DNA from: Pohlia nutans
Taxonomy: Eukaryota > Streptophyta > Bryopsida > Bryales > Mniaceae
Assembly (NCBI GenBank): GCA_022496805.1
Contig: CM040085.1
Span: forward strand, 32,579,811 to 32,643,810
DNA length: 64,000 bases
Direction: 5' to 3'
In this document: positions 1 through 12,529 of the stretch, piece by piece
Numbering within the stretch: the stretch's first letter is position 1
How the letters are laid out: the number at the start of each line of letters is the position of its first letter
Notes under the pieces: generated by a model
What the model saw: the letters and a program-made list of their open reading frames with translations, nothing else
Databases searched by the model: none
What the model was told of the DNA's origin: nothing
Program-made: the position numbers and the translations under genes

Positions 1-375
1 TCCCACAATCACTGCGGTAGGCCCGGTTAGGCTCTTGCTCTTGTTTTTTTTTTTTTTTTTTGTGATATCAATGCCATGTTGGCACAGTTTGTGGATTCAA
101 ACATGGCAGCATGGCATTGGTCATGTTCATGGGCACCATGAGGAGAAAAGTGAGCATTTTAGGCCTCTTCAAACCCCATTTTTCTTTTAATGAATCATGT
201 CAATTCAATTTAAACTCCACCGAGAAGAATTTTCAAAGACAAAGACCTCAATATTGTCCTAGTGTTATAAAATTTATTGTTTCAAGAAACTAGTGATGTT
301 CTCTTCTTTTAAAAGATTGCTTTTTTGAATTTTAGAATAATCATAGCCAATTTAGTTTTTACACGGAGGGTGAGA

Positions 376-2640
376 TATATTACAAATGTTTTGAGGGCTC
401 CAAAGGGCTGCAAATTTGGACAAAGATGCCATGCAAAAAACATATTTAAAAACTAAAACAACACTAAAAAATAAATAAAATAAATAAAAATAAAAATAAA
501 ATAAAATAAAATTGAGCATGGCTAAAATTTGGCCATGTCATATCTAGGTTTTTTATTTTTTTATTTTTTTAATAATAATTTTTAAAATAATAATTAAATA
601 ATGATTTGATTTGATTTAATTAATTTATTAAATTTATTAAATTAATTTATTAAATTTATTAAATTAAATTATTAAATTAATTAAATTAAATTATTAAATT
701 TATTAAATTTATTTATTAAATTTATTAAATTTATTTATTAAATTTATTTATTAAATTTATTTATTAAATTTATTAAATTTATTATTTTATTTATTAAATT
801 TATTAAATTTATTATTTTATTTATTAAATTTATTATTTTATTTTATTTTATTTACATTAATGAATTAAATTTATTTTTAGTTTAATTAAATCTCATTTTA
901 ATTAGAAATTGTTTTGGCTCGGGTTATTTTATTATTTATATCTATTTCTGTGCATGAGGGTGTTGGTTGCACTCACAGCCCTTTGGCTACCTCATAATCT
1001 TTCTAATGGGCATTACAATAAAATTCAGACCTCCAAAAAGCTACTAACCCCTAAAAGCCCGAGGGGTATTGGACAAAACATAGATGTGTTATAATATATG
1101 CCTTCTATATGTTTGATGAAGTTTGGTTCAATAAACGAAACGTAGAGCATCATCTCTACAAATTATCCGTACAGTCAAACTTCCAAAAATAACTTTAGAT
1201 CATTTTTTAATGAATTAAAAAGCATTAACCTTTGAAAATTTGTATAAATTATAATTTTCAATTTTAAAGTTTAAAATTCAGTATGATTGGTTAAATTTGG
1301 GTTATGTATTGTAAACTTCAAAAAAGCAAAAGAAATGATGGAGGGAACATCATTACTTTCCCCAAATAGCAAATTTTATAACACTAAGACAATGCTGAGG
1401 TGATCGACTTTGAAAAATTCTCCCGGGTGGAGTTTAACTCGGATTGCCATAATTCAAATTGCATTGGAAAGTAGACTTGATCTAGTATTTTAAAATATTT
1501 TTTATTTTTTCAATTTTTTTTGGTTCCGGGCAACCCGTGAGATTCGGGCAACGACCAGAAAATGGTCGTTTGAGCGTTTAGGGGCTAACTCAGCCAAATT
1601 TTCATGAAAAAATAATAAAATAATAAAATTTTAAAAAATTACAAAATAATATTATAAAAGAATCATCGGGGTGCACTCTACATTATGTTTGAGAATCACG
1701 TGCTTGCATGACCCCTTCTAAAAACCCCTTTGTATACAAGAGGTTAAATGTCTAAATACCTTTGTATATAGATATATTCCGTTTTAAATATATGTTTAAT
1801 GTAAGCATATGTGAATATTTTCAATTCTAAATGTGTTTAGTGTATGAATACGTAATATGGCAATGTTCAAATTAATACGCCTTCTGTGCACTCATGTATA
1901 CTCGTACATGCTTCGCTTCTAGGATTTTTTTTATGTAGCACCATTTTGACCACATCAGACTAGTTTTTTTAATATATTTTAATGAATTTCTTTATTTTAT
2001 TATTTTATTATTTTTAAGAGAAAATTTGGCTGAGTTAGCAGCCTTTTTAAGGCCTTTGTAATGTGTGTAAATACGAAAAGAAAAGTTCAAGATAGTTCAT
2101 ATATCTACTCTCATGAATCATCAATGCATGAAATGAATTACTCATTTTATAAATGCCATTTAGAAGGCTGTGCAAATTCAATTAAAACAGTAGCATATGA
2201 TGACTACTAGAAAGGTGATTGTTTAGTAGCTAGACTAGTGATGATTGTAGGAATACTTGGCGTACTTGACGATGACCTCCATGGCGGCACGAATGCATGT
2301 ACACTCCAATGCATCATAATGACGGACGCTCATCTTCAATCTGACATCATGGTCCTCGAATTCTCTATCTCGAATGTGCTAAATGCACTCTCAATCACGG
2401 TCTCACATCGTCACTGCCGTCAATCATAAGATTTTTTTTTATTCTAGACCGAGAATTCTACCAAATTCCTTCAAGAGATGAAGCATCGATGGTTGCAAAC
2501 ACATTTGATGTTGTAAACACAATTGATTCACTACAGAGCTTGTGGCATAAGCAACCCTGACTGTCACTTATCTGTTAGTTTACAGATCTTTCGCTGTTTC
2601 CTCCTTTGTCTGTAGCCACCAGGAGATTCATTTGCATCGA
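376..2640. repeat. Segmental duplication, copy 1
   Basis: Blocks of this stretch recur in the same order and orientation at 3239-4690. Matching anchors are TTTTGAGGGCTC near 386 and 3250, GTGCATGAGGGTGTTGG near 951 and GTATGGGT-like text near 3524, GAGAATCACGTG near 1690 and 3728, and the block from 2100 to 2640 against 4130 to 4680. Copy 1 is longer because it holds an AT-rich expansion. Short ORFs inside are not conserved between the copies, so I see no gene. Confidence 0.7.
440..890. repeat. AT-only low-complexity tract (TTTATTAAAT-type)
   Basis: About 450 bases are almost pure A and T. The core, about 600-850, is built from TTTATTAAA and TTTATTTATTAAA units. It is absent from the second duplication copy, so it expanded after duplication or was lost there. 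Confidence 0.85.
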
Positions 2641-2699
2641 GAAATTCATTTGCAATCACATTTGATACTATAAACCCAATCGGTTCAACACAACATGAT

Positions 2700-3141
2700 G
2701 TATACTCATATATAAAAGGCGGTTCATACTATGATTGCAAGTCAAGAGTGCGTCGAATTCCACCAATCACATTGTAAGAAAGCCGGAAATTGAACTCTCA
2801 GGCTTTACACTACAGTACTGGCCAAAGTACAAAGCTTGACGCCCTCCAAAGTGCCTACATGATAACACTTTCTCAAAGTTTTGGCGCCGATGAGACTGCT
2901 TTTGAGACGGCCTTTTAAAAGATAATTATGTTTCTATTCTCAGCCGGTCTAGTTCTCCACTGAGAACCCTTCTCATTGGCGCTAAAACTCTCAGAAAATG
3001 TTGTCATGACCTTTGCACTTTTGCTACTAGTATGAAGCCCTAGGAGATCAATTTCCAGGTTTCTTGCTATATGATTGGAGGAATTCGACGAACTCTTGAA
3101 TTTCAATCATAGTACGAACCGCCCCTTATATTTGAGTATAC
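2700..3141. mobile_element. Foldback (long-TIR) element, about 440 bp
   Basis: The left arm starting GTATACTCATATATAA at 2700 is matched in inverted orientation by the sequence ending TTATATTTGAGTATAC at 3141. The arms stay paired for over 100 bases, through GGCGGTTC, ACTATGATTG and GTCGAATTCC, with scattered mismatches. No coding capacity is seen. It separates the two copies of the segmental duplication. Confidence 0.75.
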
Positions 3142-3238
3142 AATATATTTAAGTACATCATCATATTTTAATACATGAGGCACATTTATACGAGCATATA
3201 TTTGATGTTAACTAATAAATATGAAATCCTAAAAATTT

Positions 3239-4690
3239 ATATATTACAAACGTTTTGAGGGCTCTAAAGGGTTGCAAATTTGGGCAAAGATGCCATGCAA
3301 AAAGATTATTTAAAAACTAAAACAATATTAAAAAACAAAATTAAAAATTAAAAATTAAAAAAAAATTGAACAAGGCTAAAATTTGGCCACGTCATATCTG
3401 GATTTTTTATTTTTTTATTTTTTTAATAATAATTAAATAATGATTAAATTAAACTAAATTAAACTAAGTTTTAATTAAATTTTTCGTGGCCAGGAATTAT
3501 TTATTTATTTATATCTATTTCTATGCATGAGGGTGTTAGGGTGTTGGTTGCACTCACGACCCTTTGGCAACCTCAAAATCTTTTTAATGGGCATTACAAG
3601 AAAATCCAAACCTCCAAAAAGCTACTAACTCAGCCAAATTGTCATGAAAAATAATAATATAATAATATTTAAAAAATTACAAAAGAATATTATAAAAGAA
3701 TCCTGGGATGTGGACTTCACATCATATTTGAGAATCACGTGCGTGCATGACCCCTTCTAAAAACCCCCTTGTATGCAAGAGATTATATGTCTAAATACCT
3801 TTGTATATAGATATATTCTGTTTTAAATATATGTTTAATGTAATTATATGTGAATATTTTTAGTTCTAAATGTGTTTAGTGTATACGTAATATGGCACTG
3901 TTCAAATTAATACCCCTGTTGTGCACTCACATATACTCGTACATGTTTAGCATAATGAAGCCCTTGGGGAAAAAATCTGACATGGCACTATTTCGACCCT
4001 GTCATACTATATTTAAAAAAAAGAATTTTGATTTAATATAATTATTCAATGGCAATTTGGTTGAGTTAGCAGCCTTTCGGAGGCCTGAATTTTTTTTGTA
4101 ATGTGTGTAAATACGAAAAAAGAGTTCAAGATGGTTCATAGATCTAGTCTCATGAATCATCAATGCATGAAATGAATTGCTCATTTCATAAATGCCACTT
4201 ACAGGCTATGGAAATTGAATTAAAACACTAGCCTGTGATGACTACTAGAAGGGCGATTGTTTAGTAGCTAGACTAGTGATGATTGTGAGAACACTTGGTG
4301 TACTTGACAATGACCCCCATGGCGGCACAATTGCATGCACACTCTAGCGCATCATGATGGCAGACGCTCATCTTCAATCTGACATCATGGTCCTCGAATT
4401 CTCTATCTCGAATGTGCTAAATGCACTCTCAATCACGGTCACACATCGTTGCTGCCGTCAATCATAAGATTTTTTTTTATTCTAGACCGAGAATTCTACC
4501 AAATTCCTTCTCCTTCAAGAGATGAAGCATTGATGGTTGCAAACACATTTGATGCTGTAAACACAATTGGTTCACTACAGAGCTTGTGGCACAAGCAACC
4601 GAGACTATCACTTATCTGTCAGTTTACAGATCTTTCTGTCACTTAGTTGTTTCCTTCTTCGTCCGTAGCACCAGGAGATTCATTTGCATC
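3239..4690. repeat. Segmental duplication, copy 2
   Basis: This is a shorter, diverged copy of 376-2640 in the same orientation. It keeps the TTTTGAGGGCTC, GAGAATCACGTG and GTTTAGTAGCTAGACTAGTGATG blocks. It ends about 400 bases before the NYN/LOTUS gene, so its right edge may supply that gene's upstream region. No gene is seen in it. Confidence 0.65.
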
Positions 4691-5094
4691 GAGAGTTTAT
4701 TTCGAAAAAACAGAGTCGGTATCGATTTTTTCAGACGATCGATCATCGTGAACTGTGTCTTCGGTGACTGTTGGTTTGTGCAACGTTACACATGCCATCT
4801 ACGATCACTTTCCGATGAGTTTTCTCTTATTTAGCTTTGAAGAAGACATCCACATTGTAAGTACTTCTTCTGCACTTCGAGGCAATCTTTCTTGTCTGCA
4901 TGTATCAATGAAGAAAGACATTTATCATCAATTACGTAGCAAGGCTCCTGATTCGTTTCGCAATCGCAGGAGTTTCATGAGCAAGAGACGGAATTCGCAG
5001 CTCGCGGGTGGTTCTTAATGTATACGGCGGCTTCGATTACTTGGTACTCAATTCAGAAACGGAAGAGCGACATTGTTACGATCGAGCCATAACG

Positions 5095-6945
5095 ATGGAG
5101 CCGGCAGAGGAACCATCGCTGGCGCAGTGCTGCAAGGGTTTGAGAGAGACGAAGCAGTCGTGGGCGTTGCAAGATCATGGATACATGATCTGGGCACCGG
5201 AAGAGACGAAACTTGCGAGGGAAAGAGTTGAGCCTGCTGCTGCTTCTTCTTCTTCTTCCCGGACCTTGGTGTGGTGGGACATGGAGAGCTCTCCTCCTCC
5301 TTTCACCACGGAATGCAATGTTCCTTGGGACGACATCGCCCTTTGCTTGGTGCGAATGCTGGCTTTACCAAACGCGGGATCCATCGTCACTTTTATTGCA
5401 TATGGAGCAGGGGAGGTCCCTGAGCCACTCCTCACCGCATTACACAACCACGGCATCGTAGTGCACCGGCGCAATTTGCCAACGTCCACTCTGCCTGGTA
5501 AGTTACGCAATGAACTGATCTTTTCTCGCTAATCAACAACTGCATAGCGATTGTTTTCTAACCCTAATCTGTGGCAGGGGATGGGACGACACTGGGAATG
5601 AAGTCGATGATTGTGGACATTCTCTTTTGGGCGCTGAAAAATCCCCCACCGGCCGAAGTGAGGATCATCACCGCGACTAATGAGGCGAATTTCCGGAAGC
5701 TTTTTCGAGGCTTGATTCGTAGGGAGTACAAGGTTTACCTCGCTGGAGAGTGCTTTGCAGGATCTTCTTCCATTTTCACAAGCTTCTGGAATTCGTTCCG
5801 GAAACAGCAAGCTCCAGAGAACAGTTTACCTGAGGAGCAGGCCCAACTTTCCCTTGCAAACTTGCATCTGTTGCAGAATTGCTTCACGGTTCCTCGGCCG
5901 ACCTACAGGGACGTTGCCTCTGGGCCTGAACTCAGCCATGACGGATCCAGGATCATGCCTCAAGCTTCCATGGCGGATGTGAGGGGATGGCTGGAGAGCT
6001 TTGTGGAGCTCGAAGAGAGCCTCCTCGGGATGAACATCTCTCTTGTGGCAAAGAGCTTCGAAAAGCAAGGTACACTCCCAACTCTTTTATGTCACACTTG
6101 TCATATGTGTACACCACATCCAAATATGCAAAAGAGAGTCATAAAAAGGAGCTTTTTCACAACTGCTTTTTTTCAGATCTCCCTCCAAGAATTTTACACA
6201 CCATGGAATGTGTTCCTAAGCGTCTAAAGCGCCCAATATGGCCATCTGCACTACTGAACTTTGCAACGGTGGCATTTTCTCGTTTTACCCCAGTTTTCTG
6301 ATTGCAATACATCATTTCAAAGCTCTTGTTCTACACTATAAGTTCAACAGTGTCAAACTGAAGTCATTTTCACACAAATAGATGATTTTCAGCAGGAGGT
6401 CCAATTTTCCTACACTACAGAAAATACAGTGGATGCTTAGGGGTTAAAAGAATCAACTGGTTTTTCTGTTTTCAGGTTATGAGTTGGTTTGACGTGTTCC
6501 AGTTGTGTCTGTTCCCCTTTTCATTTGTTGTGTAAAAGCAGGTATGAAGCTGGATGTGAAGCATTTGGGATGTCTGACATTGTCACGGCTCTTGCTGGAC
6601 AAATGCAGTGACTTGGTTCGGTTGAAGTACCCGAGCAAGGACTGCACGGTCATGCTACCTGCAAAGCTGGGAGCTCAGGCTCTGCACAAGCTCATGGTGG
6701 ATTTCGAGAGCTTGCTTACCGAGTTGCTTCCGGAGAGAGACTCCGAGAGTCCCATGAGCCTCGTCAAGACGGCCTTCAAGGCTCGGTTCGGGTATGACTT
6801 GGAGCATGAAGCTGCTGGCTACCACAAGCTCAACCAATTCTTGAGCTCCATCCCGAGGCTTGTCCGGGTACGTCAATGCTCAACTCAAGGTAAGGAGCTG
6901 GTGATCTGCCGACCTTCTGGCTTCTTTGCAAAACGACCAACTTAG
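5095..6945 (+). CDS. NYN (PIN-like) plus LOTUS/OST-HTH protein, MARF1/limkain-like
   Basis: Three coding pieces, 5095-5497, 5578-6069 and 6542-6945, join in frame to about 432 residues. All junctions are GT..AG (GTAAGT, GTACAC; acceptors GGCAG, AGCAG). Residues ~55-215 resemble the NYN ribonuclease-like fold of MARF1/limkain-b1: LVWWDMESSPPP carries the first acid (Asp62), then comes MKSMIVDILFWAL. The strand that usually reads like SGDxDF is IITATNEANF here, so catalytic acids may be missing. Residues ~300-420 look like a LOTUS/OST-HTH domain (FGYDLEHEAAGYHKLNQFL), a fold that binds RNA or RNA-helicase partners. The family is known for post-transcriptional RNA control; that role here is inferred. 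The start is the first ATG in the first coding block. A donor-like GTAAGG at 6890 may end exon 3 earlier and change the last 18 residues. Confidence 0.8.
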
Positions 6946-7600
6946 CAATCAATGGATGGGAGAATGTTCAGGCATTTAGACCCTTCTTTTTGTTGCAGAA
7001 GTTCGTATTTTTAGGGGTCAATATTGTACAGGTTGTAGAAAAAACACACTTCTGACAACCACAGATGTGTTGGTTTTGTTGAAGACTGAACTCTCACTTG
7101 TATAGCGGCCGAATTTTCCCTTTTTCCCTCCCACAGAACTGTTAAGGCATCTCGACATTGGAAACGTTGCTTGTGGAGTGGTGTATGGGATTTAATAGCT
7201 TTCAAAACTCCTGTTGATGAATGGCATATACCGGCACTCTGAGAACAACAGCTTGTAAATTGATCCTGGCCTGGCAGTAAGGTAGAGGAAACTATTTGCC
7301 TCACTTTATATGTAAGAGTGATTTTTGGGAGACGTGGAGGGATCAGTTTGGGTACATGAGCTAAATCTGTTGAGATGAATTTTTTTACAGTATGCATGAA
7401 TTTTTTTGCAATCTCAAAGTGGGAGGTAAGTGACAGTAGATAAGCCCATTTCCATTCAAAGATCAGTCGGCCATAGGCATTTAGCAAGTCATGCTAGCTT
7501 GCAGCACTTGCTAATATGTCCAACCAAGTGCACAAATAGATGAGTTGTTACAGCATTTGCTAATAACTCCAACCATTAGTTGTTTTTTACGTAGCTCCAT
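6946..7600. other. 3' flank of the NYN/LOTUS gene, no further gene seen
   Basis: This probably includes the 3' UTR. A 158-codon open frame on the opposite strand (7487-7011) has no recognisable domain and no conserved-looking composition, so I treat it as chance. Confidence 0.5.
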
Positions 7601-7608
7601 TAAGGTAG

Positions 7609-7702
7609 AAGCGCCAGAAACTGTTAAGGTGCCAATTGTGGTCACCTATAAAAGCACCATAAACTGTTAAGGTACCAATTGTGGTCACCTATAAAAGCAC
7701 CT
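7609..7702. repeat. Tandem direct repeat, about 49 bp x 2
   Basis: AACTGTTAAGGTRCCAATTG followed by TGGTCACCTATAAAAGCACC occurs twice head to tail. No coding content. Confidence 0.8.
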
Positions 7703-7808
7703 GTTTCAACTTCAGGAGTTCCCAATTCAATTATCACATTCATTAATTATGAATACCAAGTTAGCAATCTGATTGGACTGAAATGAAAGATAGTTATTGG
7801 TACACCTA

Positions 7809-8780
7809 CTAACATCAATAGTGGTCAATAGTGGTCTATGCATGTTAAGTTTGAAAATTTATAACAAAATCATGCATTGTGAAAAAATTAATTAAAAATT
7901 GAGCTTGGTTATTAAACCCAAAGTTTTATGTGTTGCAATTTTTTATCATTGAAAATCAACGCTTCATGTAGGTTGAAATGCTTAAACTGACGGCAATTGT
8001 ACCCCTTACCTTAGTGAAAGACCTGGCGTCACTTTCCAAGACCAACTAGATTTCCTTTATGGCAAGATTACACGTGGAACTCGAACCTTTTCTACTGCGG
8101 CCATGTATTACTTGCATGTATTTTTATTTATCTTCTTCTTACAAGCGCATTCTTACAAGCGCATGATTGCTGTTGTATTTCACTACAACATATTTGAGTA
8201 CATCATTGTATTTCAATACATATGCAAGATTATATGAACAAAGAGAAACTAGTCTTACGTATGGAGTCCAAGGGAAATTTAAGAAGCAAATAAATATTGC
8301 GTTTATTTTACCCCAATGATTTATTTGGGAAGTCTATGATGATCACACAAGGTGGAACACGATCGGTCTACGTAGTGTAAAAATTCCACTCACTTGCTTA
8401 CATCAGAAAAGTTGGTCCAAACTATTTTGGTGCCATTTTGACACCAAAGGCCGCATACAAGTCATTTTGGTGTCATTTTAATATCCTTACTAGGTTGGTA
8501 TGGAGGTTGGCACCAAATTATCTTAATTGCATTTCAATGCACCATCATGACACCATGTTCACATGCCTTGAAGTTTTTGATGTATGCCTCTCACCTGACA
8601 ATTTTTTTCAAAGGCTCCTGGAATCCTTGGTGTAAGGTAGAAGCACCAATAAAAGATTTTAGCACATAAAACTTTGGGTTTAATAACTAAGCCCAATTTT
8701 TAATAAAATTTTGTCACTATGTATGATTTTGTTTTTGAATTTTCAAACTTAATATGCATAGACCACTATTGATGTTAGCA
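7809..8780. mobile_element. Inverted-repeat bounded element, about 970 bp
   Basis: The left arm 7809-7932 (CTAACATCAATAGTGGTC ... AAAGTTTTATGTG) is complementary to the right arm 8663-8780 (CACATAAAACTTT ... GACCACTATTGATGTTAG). The interior has no recognisable protein. It is probably a foldback MITE or a deleted DNA transposon. The right arm lies between two direct copies of another sequence (see 8401-8965). Confidence 0.65.
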
Positions 8781-8965
8781 AGGGAACCACATCAGAAAAG
8801 TTGGGCCAGACTATTGTGGTACCATTTTGACACCAAAGGCTGCATACATGTCATTTTAGTGTCATTTTATCCATACTAGGTTGGTATGGAGGTTGGCACC
8901 AAATTATCTTAATTGCATTTCAATGCACCATCATGACACCATGTTCACATGCCTTGAAGTTTCTG
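8401..8965. repeat. Diverged direct repeat, about 180 bp x 2, offset about 390
   Basis: CATCAGAAAAGTTGGKCCA starts copies at about 8401 and 8790. Each continues through ATTTTGACACCAAAGGC, TAGGTTGGTATGGAGGTTGG and CATCATGACACCATGTTCAC. The 65-codon ORF in the first copy is not kept in the second, so this is not a gene. Confidence 0.75.
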
Positions 8966-9255
8966 ATGCAATACTGGTCTTTCATTTCTAGTCCAATCAG
9001 TTTGCTAACTTGGCATTCATAATTGATCACCAAACTGCTACAACAAATGGTTGTGAAAATTTGATTGGAAACTCACGAAGTTGAAACATTCCTCTTGTCA
9101 ATTGCGCCATTGTGCATGTGTCTGCACTGATGGCAGCCTCTGATTTTCAGTGACTGTTCCTTAGTACATTTTTTGTCATAGCAAATTCATGAAACATTTT
9201 CTGTACATGTCAGAATTTCTTGAAATCCTTGAGAGCTGACCTGGTGGTGATGATC

Positions 9256-9803
9256 TTAACCCTTTAAGGTCCCGATTCAACACTGTTTTTAAAGATTCAT
9301 TATAAAATGTTTGATAAAAAATTAAAATGGAGTTGATGTACAAAGCAAAGTTATAAATGTCAATGTGAAGATAACATCTATACAGTCTGATTCATCATAT
9401 TTATTATTAATATATTTTAATTAATTTTGCAAGGTTTTCTCTTGAAATTCATTTTAAAATCCATAATTAACATTAAAAAATTAAAAAGTATTGTAATGAA
9501 ATTGGAATAACATGTACTACAAGATGGTATGGTTTTCACTATTTGATTCTTCTTATTATGGAAAATCATGTTTACGGTCTCACTTTTTGAACTAGGAATG
9601 AAACTTGACATAAACCACTTTTGCTATTTTTCAAAAACTCTCAATATCTTATCTTGAAGATCCGTACCGTACAAATGGTAACCGACTAGCACAAGAATTT
9701 AAATAAAAATTGAATGGATGAAAAACATCCCCTGCGTGGTGAAGGGACGCGTCCAGAATCATCCATCGTCCAGATTCTGGACGCAGGCGCGTCTAAGAGT
9801 TAA
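9256..9803. mobile_element. TTAA-bounded element, chain 1 member a
   Basis: It starts TTAACCCTTTAAGG and ends with TTAA at 9800-9803, shared with the next element. Its interior (TCACTTTTTGAACTAGGAATG, GTCAATGTGAAGAT) recurs inverted at about 46,240-46,870. TTAA targets with CCC-starting ends are the pattern of piggyBac-type elements. No transposase is present, so it would be non-autonomous. Confidence 0.6.
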
Positions 9804-10374
9804 CCCCTAAAGGACCACAACTATGTTTCTCTCCAAATACTTCAAAGTACCTCTTCTCATAAAAAGACAAATAGTTTTCAATCTAAAACCTTTTTGACCG
9901 ATCCAACCGTAGGATATTTCAACCAACTTGAATTTATAACAACCTACAAGTTTTCAACCGTTTAGGGTTCTTCAATAGTAAGATTATAAGCTTCAAAGTT
10001 GGTTGCACTTTTTTTTTTGGCTTGCTGCTCAAGTTTCAAACTTTCTGAAAATGCCCTAAACGCAAAGTTTAGTCTCAAATTTGGTAAAATAAATTTGGCA
10101 GTTGTGTATATGGGGGTGTTAGCTCATTGAGTACAAAAATTCAGATGTATAGCTCATTGTATGAAAATTTTCAGGAGCTGCCCGCAGTTAGGTTTTTCAC
10201 CTTTGTATGATTGTATTTTTTGATCTATACATCACCCATGTACGCAAATTACCATCCCATCTTCGTTACAAAGAGTAGAATGACCACAAAAAATCTTGAA
10301 AATTGAGGATCAATAATCATTCCACACTGAGCTGACCGAACTTGGGAAATGAGCCTTGGTCCTTTAGGGGTTAA
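9800..10374. mobile_element. TTAA-bounded element, chain 1 member b
   Basis: The left end TTAACCCCTAAAGGACCA is mirrored by TGGTCCTTTAGGGGTTAA at the right end, a 14-bp perfect inverted repeat flanked by TTAA. No coding capacity. It shares a TTAA with each neighbour. Confidence 0.75.
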
Positions 10375-10960
10375 CCCCTAAAGGTCATTGCGTCCAGTTT
10401 CTGGACGACTAACAGATTCAAGTTCACCGTACGTTCTCATCAATGCTTGGATGAAAGTCATCCAATTTTTTGGAAATACTTCACCAAGTTGTTGTCTTAT
10501 CTAATGGTTGGATTTAGTGATACTCGAGTACATATTTCTCTAAAATTACAAATGTAGATGTATGTCAAGTTGTTGACCTAGCCAAAATTGTATTGATTGT
10601 AGTTCAAAAGTAGCCTTGCAAAAATGAGGTCATAGATTTAAAGAACACAAAAATTTCAAAGAATCACCACGTTTAAGAGTATCTCATTTCAAATTCATTC
10701 CAACAAATTTTACTCAAAAAATATTAAAATTTTGTTTGTAATCAAATTTAGAAGGAATTTTTAATTTTAACTTTCAAATTTTATAATTAACTATATTGGT
10801 GATAATATTAGTGAATTGAACCGTACGGATGGAATCTAAAATTCAAAATCTAAAACCTTCATTTGTATATCAATTCCAAAATATTATTTTAAATAGTAGT
10901 TTATGATGATTTTTTTCAAATCATCAATTCTAAGGACACCCTAGTACGTTTAGGAGTTAA
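10371..10960. mobile_element. TTAA-bounded element, chain 1 member c (590-bp family)
   Basis: It starts TTAACCCCTAAAGGTCATTG and ends CGTTTAGGAGTTAA. The same element lies in inverted orientation at 17,671-18,266; shared blocks include ATGAAAGTCATCCAATTTTT and TAAACTACTATTTA in complement. No ORF. Confidence 0.75.
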
Positions 10961-11860
10961 CCCTTTAGTGCCCAGGGTGGCTTTGGAGAAACTAGAGTTT
11001 TTTTGGAGATTTTTTTCTTAAAACACTCAATGTTCAAATTGTGGATATATTTAACCGTATAAATGTAACCATAGCTTAATCAAACAAGTGCCAGTTAAGC
11101 TTGGATAAGATTGGACCATTGGATTGGAAGATTATAGTATGTCTTTGAACCGTATAATGCACACTCAAAAATGAGATTTTGGAGGGTGTGTGACTTCAAA
11201 GTTAAATAGAATTTGGGTTAAATTTTCAAAAATGAAAGTGAGGAGGTTCACCAATGACCTATGTCAACACCTCTCCATTGCAATCTTTCATGTCAAGAAT
11301 GGTTTCACACATAATTATTAAAGCCATATTGGTTATATTGGCCATTCCTTGTTATTTTCTAGTGTAACAGCGTACAGGTTACACTAGAAAATAACAGGGA
11401 TTGGCCAAAATAACCAATATGGCGTTTATTGTGAATTTTATAAGTGATAGGGACTTATTCATATACAAATTAGGACAAAAATTTATACGTTAAAATATGA
11501 AAGGAGTTGGTACATTGATCAAGATCGGAATACATACACTAATGGAACATGAACAAGAGAACACGATCCAAAAAAATTTAAACAAGATAACAAACTTCCA
11601 AACACAAGAAATACGGCATAGTACATGTGTTGTATTTGTGATTATTTGTTGTATTTTCATGTATTTGCAGTATTTTCACGTTTTGTTCATAGGTATTTTG
11701 ATAATTGCACAACTCCAAATTGTAAATTTCTTTTTCTAGAAGATGTGTATTATAAGTCTCCAAACCTAAACCTCACAATTCAAAGTCACAGATTTTTCAT
11801 TATTTGCGTTTTCGACACATCAGTGACATCAATGTGGTCTCCTGAGCACTAAGAGGTTAA
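10957..11860. mobile_element. TTAA-bounded element, chain 1 member d (about 0.9-kb family)
   Basis: It starts TTAACCCTTTAGTGCC and ends GAGCACTAAGAGGTTAA. Its interior recurs inverted at 20,343-21,321, for example GGAGGGTGTGTGACTTCAAAG and GAGAGGTGTTGACATAGG-type text. It contains a nested hairpin at 11,320-11,428. Short ORFs around 11,500-11,850 are not supported as genes. Confidence 0.65.
11320..11428. mobile_element. Compact foldback hairpin nested in a TTAA element
   Basis: GCCATATTGGTTATATTGGCC is mirrored by GGCCAAAATAACCAATATGGC, and the inner arms TTATTTTCTAGTGTAAC / GTTACACTAGAAAATAAC leave a loop of about 7 bases. The interval is essentially one stem. Its ends, AA(A/G)CCATATT-like, resemble those of the 406-bp foldback at 39,338-39,743. 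Confidence 0.8.
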
Positions 11861-12046
11861 GCACTGTTCTCTCGTATCCATTCTGTGTAACTTCCTTCTG
11901 CTCATCTTTCTGATATAGTTTTCTGCATGCTAGAGATGTGAGATAAACATAAGCCTTGGCACTGGGGATGATTAATATGGCATCCGTTTTGATGCGTTCA
12001 CTCCGTTATGGCCATATTCATTTAATTGGGAATTTCCGTCATACTA

Positions 12047-12124
12047 GGGCTCTTTGAAATCTATAATTGACATAGATTCAGTGAGAAATTCTATACCAAT
12101 TGTAGATTTCAAAGAGTAGCCCCT
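12047..12124. repeat. Short imperfect hairpin (78 bp)
   Basis: GGGCTCTTTGAAATCTATAA pairs with TGTAGATTTCAAAGAGTAGC, and the TAGATT / GAAATTCTATA loop sits between. It is possibly a very small MITE. No flanking duplication is clear. Confidence 0.55.
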
Positions 12125-12529
12125 TTTTTTTTCAACCAATCACAACGCACTGAGTTGTTAAAGACGTTCAAACCTTGAACCTCTCCAATGCAAGAATAGC
12201 TCCCCCAAACTTAGCTTGAGTTTCCACAGAGGAGTCTCCATGTACCCCCACACCAACCTCATACTCCCCAAGGGAAAGGAGTTGGGTGGCTTGTGTGAGT
12301 GGGAGTCAAAAAATTCTATATCAAGATTGAAAACACCTTGTGGCAGACAAGTTACATGGTTCTCACTTTATGGATAACTCTAATATCACCGTGAGTTTTC
12401 CTGAGCTGGTGAAACTTCTGGACAAGATAATCCATTTAGTCAAGTTTGTGTTACATCACAAGTTAGCGCCCATCATACACCATTAGTACTGTTACACTTG
12501 CAAGCAGTTGGTGGAATGAGGTAGTGTTT

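Noticed and set aside
7011..7487. 158-codon minus-strand ORF downstream of the NYN/LOTUS gene
   Set aside because: No recognisable domain, lies in the probable 3' UTR of the plus-strand gene, no splice or start context that favours it.
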